From: an uncultured Clostridium sp.
Lineage (GTDB): Bacteria > Bacillota > Clostridia > Lachnospirales > Lachnospiraceae
Direction of reading: 5' to 3'
Length of the DNA stretch: 64,000 nucleotides
NCBI GenBank assembly: GCA_946553025.1
Contig: CAMNRM010000021.1
Location: 1-64,000, forward strand
Shown: piece by piece, positions 1 through 8,901 of the stretch
Layout of the letters: every line of letters begins with the position of its first letter
Numbering within the stretch: the stretch's first letter is position 1
Notes under the pieces: generated by a model
What the model was told of the DNA's origin: nothing
The model's input: the letters and a program-made list of their open reading frames with translations, nothing else
Databases searched by the model: none
Position numbers and translations under genes: made by a program

Positions 1-1
1 A

Positions 2-943
2 GTTTTTATTGAATTTTCAAGGTACATAGACACTTATTTAAGTGCGAAGTTTGAGGATATAAAAGGAATTCATATTCAAAAATTGTATAATGAATTAGCG
101 GCAAAGGGAATGAAATCAAATACAATAAAGAAAGTAGCAAATATTTTACATAGCGCTTTAAAACAGGCCGTAAGAGAAAATCTGATTATGAGTAATCCGT
201 GTGAATCAGCAGTGATTCCTAAAACAGAAAAAAGAGAGAGGCAGGTTCTTACCGAAGAGGAGCAGCGCTGTTTTTTGGAATTTGTGAAATCCTCTGCCAG
301 ATGGGGAAGGTATTATCCATTTTTTGTAACTGCGTTCGGAACGGGAATGAGAATCGGTGAACTTTTGGCTTTAAAGTGGACGGATCTGGATTTTAAAGAG
401 AAAAATATTTCTGTTAGTAAAACTTTGCAGTATATTCAGATGGAGGGTAGCCGGGAATGTAGATTTGTTGTTCAAACACCAAAAACTAAGCAGAGTACTA
501 GAACAATTCCTATGCTGGATAATGTAGCTGCTTCATTAAAGGCTCATAAAGAAGCGCAGCGGAAAGATATTATTATATTGGGAGATATTTGGCAGAAGAG
601 TAATAATAAAGACCTGTGTAATCTGGTATTTACCACCGAAACAGGAAACCCTATTGATAGAAATAGTATTAACCGCACAATTAAAAGTATTGTAGAAAAG
701 ATAAATATTCAAGAGAATGAAAGAGCAAGAAAAGAAAATCGTCCGGCAATTATCATTCCAAGATTTAGCGCACATAGTATGCGCCATAGTTTTGCTACCA
801 GGTGTTTTGAAGCAGATATTCCTCCTAAAATGGTACAGACTTTTCTTGGACACTCTAATCTGGCTACAACGATGGATATTTATACCCATGTGGTAGAAGA
901 GAATAAAAAAGAGGAGATACAAAAAATAGCCTATACGGTTTAA
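2..943 (+). CDS. Tn916-type tyrosine recombinase (integrase), 5' end cut by window edge
   Basis: This enzyme catalyses site-specific DNA strand exchange for excision and integration of a mobile element. The reading frame is open from base 2, so the start codon lies before the window and only the C-terminal ~313 residues are seen. The catalytic-domain motifs are present: an Arg in GTGMRIGELLALKW, the HSMRHSFATR block (H-x-x-R) and GHSNLATTMDIYTHV with the nucleophilic Tyr. The N-terminal part visible here (FIEFSRYIDTYL...) is the SAM-like core-binding domain. The C-terminus is typical of integrases of Tn916/Tn1549-like conjugative elements, where int is the last gene before the element end, so the rest of the element is probably to the left of the window. 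The gene is AT-richer than the sugar locus that follows. The family call is firm; the exact element is inference. Confidence 0.93.
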   Translation, partial: VFIEFSRYIDTYLSAKFEDIKGIHIQKLYNELAAKGMKSNTIKKVANILHSALKQAVRENLIMSNPCESAVIPKTEKRERQVLTEEEQRCFLEFVKSSARWGRYYPFFVTAFGTGMRIGELLALKWTDLDFKEKNISVSKTLQYIQMEGSRECRFVVQTPKTKQSTRTIPMLDNVAASLKAHKEAQRKDIIILGDIWQKSNNKDLCNLVFTTETGNPIDRNSINRTIKSIVEKINIQENERARKENRPAIIIPRFSAHSMRHSFATRCFEADIPPKMVQTFLGHSNLATTMDIYTHVVEENKKEEIQKIAYTV

Positions 944-965
944 GGGAAGACATAGTTCATTTTTG

Positions 966-986
966 TACACCAATTTTACACCAATT
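966..986 (+). repeat. Direct repeat after integrase (possible arm or end site)
   Basis: TACACCAATT occurs twice with an 11-bp period (966-975 and 977-986), 23 bp after the integrase stop codon. Short direct repeats in this position are common as recombinase arm or core sites in integrative elements. The role is inferred from position only. Confidence 0.4.
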
Positions 987-1021
987 AAGATAAACAAGGA
1001 TAAAGCTTGTTAAGTAAAGAG

Positions 1022-1065
1022 GCCTGAAAATATGCGGTTTTTCAGGCTTGACAACAAAAGTCAAG
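1022..1065 (+). terminator. Two adjacent hairpins downstream of integrase
   Basis: GCCTGAAAA (1022-1030) pairs with TTTTCAGGC (1039-1047), and directly after it CTTGAC (1047-1052) pairs with GTCAAG (1060-1065). The first hairpin is a plausible transcription terminator for the integrase. The pair may also belong to the element-end recombination site. Confidence 0.45.
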
Positions 1066-1148
1066 GCAAGACAGTAAGTAAATCTTTGAAATTTAAAACT
1101 AGATGACAAGAGGGGGAGATGATTTATTTTATGGGGGTTTTGAAGGTA

Positions 1149-1280
1149 GTTACTGTTCACATAGGTCTGCGCACCTGCTGCGCTGACCGTATGTTAAACT
1201 GGGCCAGTGAGCAAAAATCCCATCAACGAAGGCGATTTTCATGGATTTTTGCTTGTTGCTGTGAACGTGTGAACAGTAAC
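1149..1280. repeat. 132-bp palindromic repeat element with perfect 13-bp inverted ends (copy 1)
   Basis: The ends are GTTACTGTTCACA (1149-1161) and its exact complement (1268-1280). Inside are two further hairpins: GGTCTGCGCA/TGCGCTGACC (1164-1188, one mismatch) and GCAAAAATCC/GGATTTTTGC (1211-1220 with 1243-1252). A 40-bp version that keeps only the outer parts lies at 14170-14209. No protein is encoded. It resembles a non-autonomous, MITE- or REP-like element, or a mobile regulatory hairpin. Confidence 0.7.
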
Positions 1281-1691
1281 GAAGTGTAAGCCCAGTGGGA
1301 AAGCAGACACCACGACTCTCATTGTCTGCCGTAAAGTTTTTCTGTTTTTCAGACACACCATCTTAAAATATCCCATTCATTTTTCATGTTCTGCTCCTCC
1401 TTTTCGTATACGGAGGGTTCTGTTATAGAGTCAAATATAAAATTTCACCAAAATTATTAAGAAATAACCAATTCTATTATCGAATATGTACTAAGCAAAT
1501 GTTAGAATAAAGTTGACATAAGCCAAAACCATGGCAAATAGGGCAAAAGGCAGCCGGAAAAACAGGTAAAACTGTTGGTTTTGACGAATGAATTTAGGCA
1601 TCGCTTATCGGGAAAACAGGTAAAACAGCGCATAGGGAAGGCAGCAAAATGTTACGGTTTACGGCAAAACGAAGAAAGGGGATGGGAAGCA
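1281..1691 (+). promoter_or_regulatory. Leader region of the glycan locus
   Basis: There is no convincing gene in these ~410 bases. The region holds a weak promoter-like pair, TTGACA (1513-1518) and AAATAG (1536-1541) with 17-bp spacing, and a direct repeat GGAAAAACAGGTAAAAC / GGGAAAACAGGTAAAAC (1556-1572 and 1610-1626). An open frame continues upstream of 1692 but lacks a ribosome-binding site, so I treat 1575-1691 as leader. The promoter assignment is tentative. Confidence 0.35.
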
Positions 1692-4600
1692 ATGAGAAAA
1701 ACAGTGCAAAAAAGAACGGCAGCCGTTCTTGCGGCGGTAATGTTTTCTGGTGTTATCAGCCAGGGGGTGTGGGCAGATAATCACAGGCAGCAGGCGGTTC
1801 GTCCGCCGATTATTGAACCGGTAATGAAAAATACCACGATTGTCAACGGGGCTTTTGAGAAATCCGTGGATGGTTTTGGAAATCCTGAAGGATGGAATAT
1901 CCGGGTCAGCAAAAACAGCGGGCCGGGGGGAAGTGTGAGTTATTCCCTGTCCAAGGAGGAGGATAATACCGATAATACCTCAAAGAAGCTTACATTATAT
2001 AACGGAATGGATGAAGATATAAGTTTTTCCGTTACCCAGACCGTCTATGCTTCCTCCTACGCTTCGGGAAACTATGTAGCTTCTGTTATTTACGAGGGAA
2101 GCTGGAACGAGGAGGACTCCGGTATCGTATTTCGTGTGAATGAAAAAAGCACAGGGTTTGGCATGTTGGAAGGGTGGCAGAAGTGGAAGCAGGCGGTTAT
2201 TCCTGACCTTTCCATTGTCCAGGGACAGAATATAGAAATTTCCATCAGCGGGCGGCTTCGCGCAAAGGAATTTCTTGATTTAGATGATGTGGAGCTGGTT
2301 GAGGCGGATCAGTTTGCAGCCAGAGCGTTTTTAGCATTGGAAAAAGAAAGGGAACATCCGCCGTATGAGCCGGTAAGGACGGCACCGGCGTTTGCGGTAC
2401 AGGAATTTATTCAAAACGGTACATTTGACGAGGATATTTGCTGGGATGTGTACGGATATCCCCAGGGCTATCTGCCGAAATGGGAGATTAGCGCAGAAGA
2501 TCTGTCAAAGTGGGATTACTGGATTGCAGACGGTGTGCTGGAATGTAAAAACATCAGTGAAACCGGCGGGGAACAGTCCATGACCATTAGCCAGAAGGTT
2601 CATTTAAAGCCGGGAAAATACCTGATGCATGGGGAAACCGGATGGGTCTGGGATGAAGGAAATGAAGATGGCGTGTGTATGCGCGTGGAAGATAAGCGGG
2701 GCGTACTGATTGCTGAACGGTACTGGAATCCCGGGTATGGAAGGATTATCTCCGATGAGTTTATGGTCAAAGAGGAGATGGATGTAACGGCATCCGTTAC
2801 CCTGAAGCTTCCCCAGGGGGCGAATGCAGCCATGGACGGGATAGAGATCACCGAGTCCCCCAAGAAGGTGAAATGGAATGCAGCAAAGCAGGTAGGCGGG
2901 GTTTCGGAGAAAGAGGATACAGAGAAAATTAGGGTAACGTTCTCTGCACCGGTGTTTGGACTGGAAGAGAAGCATTTTCTTGTCGATGACGCCATCGTTA
3001 CGAAGGTGACGCGGGACGGGAACAGCGCGTACCTTCTTCATCTGGAGGATGTGGCGTTTGCCAATGACAAAGAGATTGAAGTAAGGATGATTGAACCCGA
3101 ATATTACGATGTGGACACGAAAAAGAAAAAGGTGAAGGTCTACCGGGATGCGGAAGCTATTTCCGGTTCCTGGAACGGCGGGTTTGACCAGGGTGTTGAC
3201 TGGGGCAGGGAGGATTATCCTGACGGTTATATCGCGGGCTGGGAACTTCCTAAGGGAATCGACTGGGAGGTATGGCGGTACAATGTGATTGACGGCGTTT
3301 TCCAGGTGTCGAATATTTCAGAGAACGGGGCAAAGAAGGAATTTAAACTTCATCAGGTGGTATCCCTTCCCAAGGGGACCTATTCGATAAAGACCAATAG
3401 TCCGTGGACGAGGGATGAAGGTAACGCCGATGGGATTTTGCTGCAGGTTAAAGAAAAGAAAAAGATCCTGGCCCAGGTCAGCGGGTGTCCGGGTGCGGGT
3501 GTGATTCAGTCGGATACCTTTACCCTGGAAGAAGATACGGTGGTGGACTGTATTATTAGCCTGTCGGTTCCGGGAGGAAAAGATGCAGCGCTTAAGTATA
3601 TTTCACTTGAACCGACCGAAACTATTTCGTGGAAATCGGTCCGGCAGATGGGCGGCGAGCCCGAAAGCCGCACAACAGAGGCGGTGGAACTTGTATTTGA
3701 TCAGGATATCGCAGGACTGGCGGCAGAGCATTTCCAGACGGAAGGTGCAGAGATAGCCGGATTGCAGTCTTTGGGCGGCGGGAAATACCGACTGGAGCTG
3801 AATAAGCTTTCCGTGCCGGATGGGGAGCAGATCATGGTGAATATCGATGCGCCGAATAACTATCTGGTGCGTCCGACGTATTATCCGGTGACGGTGTACA
3901 GGGAGAGCGGCACAGAATATTCGACCGAACTGGTGAATGGAGATTTCTCCACAGAAGTTGACTGGTCGAATCCGTTATACCCGGACGGCTATGTGGAGGG
4001 CTGGCAGCTTCCTGATCCGATAGACTGGGCGACCTGGCGTTATTATGCAAGAAACGGCGTGTTTGGCGTAGTTAATAACGGGGCCGATGAAGCTTCCTTT
4101 GAGATTGGGCAGGAAATCATCCTTCCGGCAGGAGAATATGTTCTGGAAGCGGAAAGTCCATGGGCCGACGGGGATACAAAACATTCCAGGGTTAAACTTT
4201 TGGCGGAAGGTGAAGAGAAAGTTTTTGCCCAGGCAGAAGCACAGCCGGGGATGGGCGTATTTGGAACGGATAAGTTTACTCTGGATAAGCCGACTAAGGT
4301 AACTGTAAAGGTGCAGATGACGGCAGCACCCGGATGTGAAATCAATATCGACAATATTGTATTTTCCAAGCCGGGAGCAGAGCTTAAAAAAGTTACCTGG
4401 GAAAGCGCCGTACAGTCCGGCGGTAAAGACGAGATGGCGGAAAGCACAGGAATTATTCTGAAGTTTTCGCAGGATGTGGATGGACTGAGCGCAGATCATT
4501 TAAGCGTAACCGGAGCAGAAAAGGGCGGACTTAGTGCCGAAGGAGATGGAAAGTATTTACTGGAAATTTATGGAATCGAAGTGAAAAACGGAGAGGAAGT

Positions 4601-5984
4601 AACGGTAAAGATTCAGGCACCCGAAGGCTTTCAGATTACACCGGCTTCCCGGAAAGTAACCGTTTATCAGGAAGTTATTCAGGACGAGGAAGAATTTGAA
4701 GATCCGATTGTGAACGGAAGCTTTTTGGACGGTGTAGATTGGGATAATGGGGGAAGTCTGAAGGGCTGGACAATTGATTCGGTTGACTGGGATGTGTGGG
4801 ACAGTTATTCAGGAAACGGAGGAGAATGGGGGAATTTCTGGGTAATACGTAAAAACCAGGATTCAGATGTGCCGTTGTCACTGTATCAGGAAGTGGAACT
4901 GAAAAAAGGTGTATACACCTTAGAAGCAAACAGTCAGGGAACCTGGGATGAAGCATTAACCGATGCTGTCAGCCTGTATGCGGAAGCGGATGGAGAGATA
5001 ATTGCCTTAAAGGAAGTACAGCCGGGATATGGATCATTTATCACCGATGAATTTACATTAGAGGAAGATAGCCTTGTAAAGATTACCGTTTCCTTCAAAC
5101 TTCCAGCCAGCGCCGAAGCGGGAATTGATGATGTAAAACTTGCCAAAGTCGGAGAAGCAGACGAAGTAAAAGTTAGAAAAACGGATTCAGCAATGATAAT
5201 GAAGGTTCTGCAAGGCTCTGTTTCAGATGAGAATCAGGGAGAAGTAGAAGAGAAAGGAACAGAAGAAACAGAAGTGAAAGAAACACAGGAGAAAGAGGAA
5301 GAAAAGGCAGAAACAGAAGAAAAAGAAACACAAGAGGAGGAGGCAAAAGAGAAAGAAGCCGAAGAAAAAGAGGCAGAAAAGGCAGAAACACAAGAAAAGG
5401 AAACACAAGAGGAGGAAGCAAAAGAGAAAGAAACCAAAGAAAAAGAGGCAGAAAAGGCAGAAATAGAAGAAAAAGAAACACAAGAGGAGGAAGCGAAAGA
5501 GAAAGAAGCAGAAAAGGCAGAAATAGAAGAAAAAGAAACACAAGAGGAGGAAGCGAAAGAGAAAGAAACCGAAGAAAAAGAAGCAGAAAAGGCAGAAACA
5601 CAAGAGAAAGTCCCAGAAGAATTAGAATTCGATAGGAAAGTCCCGGAAGAATTAGAATCCGACGGGAAAGCCCCGGAAGAGATGGAATCCGAAGGAAAAG
5701 CCACGGAAGAGTTGGAATCCGAAGGAAAAGTCCCGGAAGAGTTAGAATCCGACGGGAAAGCCCCGGAAGAGTTAGAATCTGAAGGGAAAAGCCCGGAAGA
5801 ATTAGAACCAGAAAAGAAAGAATCACAGGAAATAAAACCAGAAGAAAAGAAGGAAGGGAAGGAAGGTAAAGAAGCCGAAGAGGGAGAGGAAGGGCATAAG
5901 CCCTGTACTTCGCCGAACCTCCCGGCAGCAATTCTGGAGGGGCAGGGGTTGGAGTTAAAACGGGAAAAGGAGGGGAATGCGTGA
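1692..5984 (+). CDS. Large secreted multimodular protein (jelly-roll-like plus Ig-like modules, acidic repeat tail)
   Basis: The protein has 1,430 residues starting at ATG 1692, which follows AAGGGGATGGGAAGCA and opens a clear signal peptide (MRKTVQKRTAAVLAAVMFSG...). After an N-terminal module (about residues 49-206) come four related ~150-residue modules that begin NG(T/G/D/S)F and have a W-rich core (about 239-388, 493-641, 746-893, 1005-1153). They look like carbohydrate-binding jelly rolls. Modules 1-3 are each followed by a ~90-residue Ig-like or SbsA-like unit. From about residue 1177 the chain is Lys/Glu repeats, then seven 10-residue P-E-E-L-E units. There is no LPXTG motif and no catalytic motif that I recognise. 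It is probably a surface or secreted glycan-binding protein of the downstream operon; the ligand is unknown. The next gene starts at its stop codon (TGATG), so the genes are translationally coupled. Confidence 0.85.
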   Translation: MRKTVQKRTAAVLAAVMFSGVISQGVWADNHRQQAVRPPIIEPVMKNTTIVNGAFEKSVDGFGNPEGWNIRVSKNSGPGGSVSYSLSKEEDNTDNTSKKLTLYNGMDEDISFSVTQTVYASSYASGNYVASVIYEGSWNEEDSGIVFRVNEKSTGFGMLEGWQKWKQAVIPDLSIVQGQNIEISISGRLRAKEFLDLDDVELVEADQFAARAFLALEKEREHPPYEPVRTAPAFAVQEFIQNGTFDEDICWDVYGYPQGYLPKWEISAEDLSKWDYWIADGVLECKNISETGGEQSMTISQKVHLKPGKYLMHGETGWVWDEGNEDGVCMRVEDKRGVLIAERYWNPGYGRIISDEFMVKEEMDVTASVTLKLPQGANAAMDGIEITESPKKVKWNAAKQVGGVSEKEDTEKIRVTFSAPVFGLEEKHFLVDDAIVTKVTRDGNSAYLLHLEDVAFANDKEIEVRMIEPEYYDVDTKKKKVKVYRDAEAISGSWNGGFDQGVDWGREDYPDGYIAGWELPKGIDWEVWRYNVIDGVFQVSNISENGAKKEFKLHQVVSLPKGTYSIKTNSPWTRDEGNADGILLQVKEKKKILAQVSGCPGAGVIQSDTFTLEEDTVVDCIISLSVPGGKDAALKYISLEPTETISWKSVRQMGGEPESRTTEAVELVFDQDIAGLAAEHFQTEGAEIAGLQSLGGGKYRLELNKLSVPDGEQIMVNIDAPNNYLVRPTYYPVTVYRESGTEYSTELVNGDFSTEVDWSNPLYPDGYVEGWQLPDPIDWATWRYYARNGVFGVVNNGADEASFEIGQEIILPAGEYVLEAESPWADGDTKHSRVKLLAEGEEKVFAQAEAQPGMGVFGTDKFTLDKPTKVTVKVQMTAAPGCEINIDNIVFSKPGAELKKVTWESAVQSGGKDEMAESTGIILKFSQDVDGLSADHLSVTGAEKGGLSAEGDGKYLLEIYGIEVKNGEEVTVKIQAPEGFQITPASRKVTVYQEVIQDEEEFEDPIVNGSFLDGVDWDNGGSLKGWTIDSVDWDVWDSYSGNGGEWGNFWVIRKNQDSDVPLSLYQEVELKKGVYTLEANSQGTWDEALTDAVSLYAEADGEIIALKEVQPGYGSFITDEFTLEEDSLVKITVSFKLPASAEAGIDDVKLAKVGEADEVKVRKTDSAMIMKVLQGSVSDENQGEVEEKGTEETEVKETQEKEEEKAETEEKETQEEEAKEKEAEEKEAEKAETQEKETQEEEAKEKETKEKEAEKAEIEEKETQEEEAKEKEAEKAEIEEKETQEEEAKEKETEEKEAEKAETQEKVPEELEFDRKVPEELESDGKAPEEMESEGKATEELESEGKVPEELESDGKAPEELESEGKSPEELEPEKKESQEIKPEEKKEGKEGKEAEEGEEGHKPCTSPNLPAAILEGQGLELKREKEGNA
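5270..5819 (+). repeat. Coding tandem repeats (Glu/Lys tail)
   Basis: The first part (~5270-5600) repeats units coding for KETQEEEAKEKE-like peptides. The second part (5610-5819) has seven 30-bp units coding for variants of VPEELESDGK. The base composition is almost purely A/G on this strand, which is why long meaningless frames appear on the other strand. Confidence 0.85.
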
Positions 5985-6958
5985 TGAAAAAACGGATGTG
6001 GACGGGTTTCTTGTCGGCAGCAATGGCTTTTAGCCTGCTGCCGGGCGGATCATGCAGTCAGGTGATGGCTGACGGAAGCAGGATTACAAAAATTGCTGTG
6101 GATATTACGACGGATTTTGCACCAGGGGAATCGATAGAAGACGGGGATATCCAGATAAGTACCGACAGCAGTGAATACCAGATTGACGAGTGGAAGCTAT
6201 TGAACGAGGAAACCGTGTGGGAAGGGGGCACGGTTCCTGTGGTGGAGATTGTGTTTTCCCAGACGGCAGATCCGAAGTTCAGTTATATCGGCGCAGATAA
6301 CCTGACGGTCCGGGGGGCGGATTTTACCTTTATCTCTTCCAAGCGGTCGGAAAAAGATACGATCTTAACGATGGTCATTAAACTTCTGCCGGTAACCGGG
6401 GATGTGGAAACGGCGGGGGAAATTACACTGGACGGCAATGGGATGCTGTCCTGGATTCCCGATGAGCACACGTCGTATTACAGGGTTAAGGTTTACCGGG
6501 AGAATCATAAGGTAAAGGAAGTTTCAACCTACGGAACACTGGTTTCTTTGCAGGATGTGATTACGCAGCCGGGGAATTACCGTGTGAAACTTTCCGGCGT
6601 CAGCAAGTATGACGGAAAGGATAAGACGGACTGGGAAGTGAGCGATGATGTATATTTTAACGAGGCGATGATTGCTGCTTTTACCGTGCCGGCAAAAGAA
6701 CTGGAAGGAAGGTGGAAGAAAAGCGGTGAAACCTGGCTTTATGTGAACCCGGGGGATCATCTGTCGGCGGCACAGTGGCAGAGGATTGACGGGAACTGGT
6801 ATTATTTTGATGCCCAGGGAATGATGAGGACGGGATGGGTTGCCTGGGATGGAGAATGGTATTATTGCGCAGACGACGGGCATATGCTGGCGGACAGTGT
6901 TACCCCCGACGGGTATTTTGCGGGAAGCGACGGCGCAGTGACCGGAAAGGAGAATTAG
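5984..6958 (+). CDS. Secreted protein with choline/cell-wall-binding repeats
   Basis: The protein has 324 residues. The start is ATG 5984, sharing one base with the preceding stop codon; a GTG three bases earlier is the alternative. The ribosome-binding site is AAAAGGAGGGG. A signal peptide (KKRMWTGFLSAAMAFSLLPG) is followed by a region of no recognised family. The C-terminus, from about residue 245, carries CW_binding_1-type repeats rich in W, Y and G (NWYYFDAQGMMRTGW, EWYYCADDG). Such repeats bind teichoic-acid choline or other cell-wall polymers, so the protein probably sits at the cell surface. Its tight coupling to the upstream multimodular protein suggests they act together in surface glycan capture. 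Confidence 0.8.
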   Translation: MKKRMWTGFLSAAMAFSLLPGGSCSQVMADGSRITKIAVDITTDFAPGESIEDGDIQISTDSSEYQIDEWKLLNEETVWEGGTVPVVEIVFSQTADPKFSYIGADNLTVRGADFTFISSKRSEKDTILTMVIKLLPVTGDVETAGEITLDGNGMLSWIPDEHTSYYRVKVYRENHKVKEVSTYGTLVSLQDVITQPGNYRVKLSGVSKYDGKDKTDWEVSDDVYFNEAMIAAFTVPAKELEGRWKKSGETWLYVNPGDHLSAAQWQRIDGNWYYFDAQGMMRTGWVAWDGEWYYCADDGHMLADSVTPDGYFAGSDGAVTGKEN

Positions 6959-6961
6959 GGG

Positions 6962-8890
6962 ATGAGAAGAACAAAAGCGATTCTGGCCTTTGCACTGGCA
7001 GCGGTTATGGCTGTGCCCCCGGCAATGCAGACCCCGGCCCGGGTGCGTACTTTATCGGATACCGAAGGAAAAGAAGCCCAGGTATGGATTTCGGACTGGA
7101 GGCAGCAGGTTTTTCAGGATGATACAATGCCGGGAAACGCCCCGCAGGAAGTGGATCTGGTTACCGGAAGGAATGATACGGAGCCTTTTCAGATTAATGT
7201 GCGGGCAGGGGAGGATGGAACGATAATTCATCTGGCATTTTCTCACCTGGTATCGGGGGAGCAGGTGATTCCTGTGGAAAATATATCCTACAGTTATGTT
7301 GACTATATTCGGACAAAGACAAATTCCCGCTACAGCGACAGTACGGATGAGGATGCCGTGGTTGACGAAGAGGGGATTGCCTGGATAAATATTTCCAATC
7401 CTGTCCGAAAGACAAACCCGGATATGCCTCTGGGCTTTCCCGAGATTCTTTCGGATACCCAGAGCAAAGTGGTGAAAAAGAATAAGACCCAGCCGATTTG
7501 GGTAAAGGTCCATGTGCCGGAATCGGCGCAGCCGGGGCTGTATCTGGGGCAGATGGAGGTGAGAACCAGCTTTGGCGTCTATCCCTTTGCCATTAACCTG
7601 GAAGTAAAGGACGTGGTGGTGCCGGATACGGCTTCAAAGGAGGCGTTCAGTGTGGAATTATGGTCGCAGCTGGTGGGAAACCTGGATACAGAGGTGGACG
7701 TGATTACGGATGCCTACGGGGTGGAGGTGGATTCGCCGGAATGGTGGACAGTGATGGAAAGCTTTGCCAAAGTGATGAAGGAAAACCGTCTGAATGTTAT
7801 GACGGTGAACCAGACGGATCTTCTCCTGCACGGAAAGGAAACCCGGGTAAATCCCGACGGAACGGTGGTTTTTGACTGGGAGTTTTTTAACCGGTTTGTG
7901 GCTTTTTTCAGGGAAAAGGCAGGGATTCAGACCTTTGCCTGTGCTCCGGTGGCAAAGTACAAGGCAAACCCGAAAAATTATAATAACGATATCCCGGGGG
8001 AAGAGGTAAACGACTATGTAAATCCCTATGTGGAAGTGCTTTCTTTCGATCCCCAGAATCCTCTGGTGCCGAAAAAAGAACTGCTGCTGGTCGATCTGGA
8101 AGCTTATGCGGCAGGGGTGGAGGGCCCGGCGCTGCATTATCTGCGGCAGTACGCCCGATCTCTGAACCAGAACCTGATAAGCCAGGGATGGGACAAGATG
8201 TGGTATCACCATATCATTGACGAGCCGGGAAAGCGCACCCAGGCCGCCCTGTATCCGGTGGTGGAAAAAATTATTTCGGAGGAATGTGCCGGGATGCCTA
8301 CGGGAGATGCCTTTACGGCGTGGACGGCGGAAGAAGAGTCGGAATACTCGGAAGTTTATGCGATTATGGAATATTCCATCGACGAACTGCCGGAAAAGGT
8401 GGCAGGGTTTTTGCATCCGGGAGATAAGCTGATGGTCTATACTTCCAGTGTCCCCTTAAAGGACAACTACTTAAACCGGATGATTGATCATCCTGTCTGG
8501 CACATGGAAATGCTGGGATGGTTCTGCTATAAGCACGGGGCGACAGGATACCTGCACTGGGGGATGAACCAGTGGAATACCTGGACGAGGGATTATCTGC
8601 CCTACCCGGATTACCCCGGGGAAATGATGTGGGATAATTCTTTAGGGGACGGCTCCTGCGTCTACCCGGATAAGGATAATTTAAGTATCCGAAGTTCCAT
8701 CCGTATCGAAGCGCTGAGGGAGGCAAGCGAACTGCTTTCCTATCTCTGGGCCGCGGAAAAAAACCATCCCCAGGAAGTGCAGGGTATTTTACATTCCCTT
8801 CTGCGCTCGGGAAATGACTATGAAACCGATATCGAAAAAATACGGACGGCGCGGGAGCAGATCCTTGACCTGGCAGAACAGCCGCAGTAA
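6962..8890 (+). CDS. Secreted DUF4091 (glycoside-hydrolase-like) protein
   Basis: The protein has 642 residues with a signal peptide (MRRTKAILAFALAAVMAVPP). The C-terminal half matches the DUF4091 pattern: a TIM-barrel-like region with the acidic motif HHIIDEPGK, followed by GATGYLHWGMNQWNTW near the C-terminus. DUF4091 proteins are thought to be carbohydrate-active because they sit in sugar loci and resemble clan GH-A hydrolases, but their substrates are largely unknown. The gene follows its upstream neighbour by 3 bases and precedes the ABC permease by 11 bases, so all are probably one transcript. A cytoplasmic paralogue lies at 12478-14160, so extracellular and intracellular steps on the same sugar are plausible (inference). 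Confidence 0.85.
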   Translation: MRRTKAILAFALAAVMAVPPAMQTPARVRTLSDTEGKEAQVWISDWRQQVFQDDTMPGNAPQEVDLVTGRNDTEPFQINVRAGEDGTIIHLAFSHLVSGEQVIPVENISYSYVDYIRTKTNSRYSDSTDEDAVVDEEGIAWINISNPVRKTNPDMPLGFPEILSDTQSKVVKKNKTQPIWVKVHVPESAQPGLYLGQMEVRTSFGVYPFAINLEVKDVVVPDTASKEAFSVELWSQLVGNLDTEVDVITDAYGVEVDSPEWWTVMESFAKVMKENRLNVMTVNQTDLLLHGKETRVNPDGTVVFDWEFFNRFVAFFREKAGIQTFACAPVAKYKANPKNYNNDIPGEEVNDYVNPYVEVLSFDPQNPLVPKKELLLVDLEAYAAGVEGPALHYLRQYARSLNQNLISQGWDKMWYHHIIDEPGKRTQAALYPVVEKIISEECAGMPTGDAFTAWTAEEESEYSEVYAIMEYSIDELPEKVAGFLHPGDKLMVYTSSVPLKDNYLNRMIDHPVWHMEMLGWFCYKHGATGYLHWGMNQWNTWTRDYLPYPDYPGEMMWDNSLGDGSCVYPDKDNLSIRSSIRIEALREASELLSYLWAAEKNHPQEVQGILHSLLRSGNDYETDIEKIRTAREQILDLAEQPQ

Positions 8891-8901
8891 GGGGGCAGAC
8901 G

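Noticed and set aside
2600-3041. Minus-strand frames of 131 and 145 codons inside the large surface protein
   Set aside because: They overlap a well-supported gene, lack ribosome-binding sites and have no recognisable motifs.
5270-5819. Repeat array considered as CRISPR
   Set aside because: Units are in-frame protein repeats of 30-66 bp without unique spacers. I see no CRISPR array or cas gene in the window.
5173-5931. Long minus-strand and other-frame open frames opposite the acidic repeat tail
   Set aside because: They arise from the A/G-rich repeats (Leu/Phe/Ser-only translations), have no ribosome-binding site and lie inside a clear gene.
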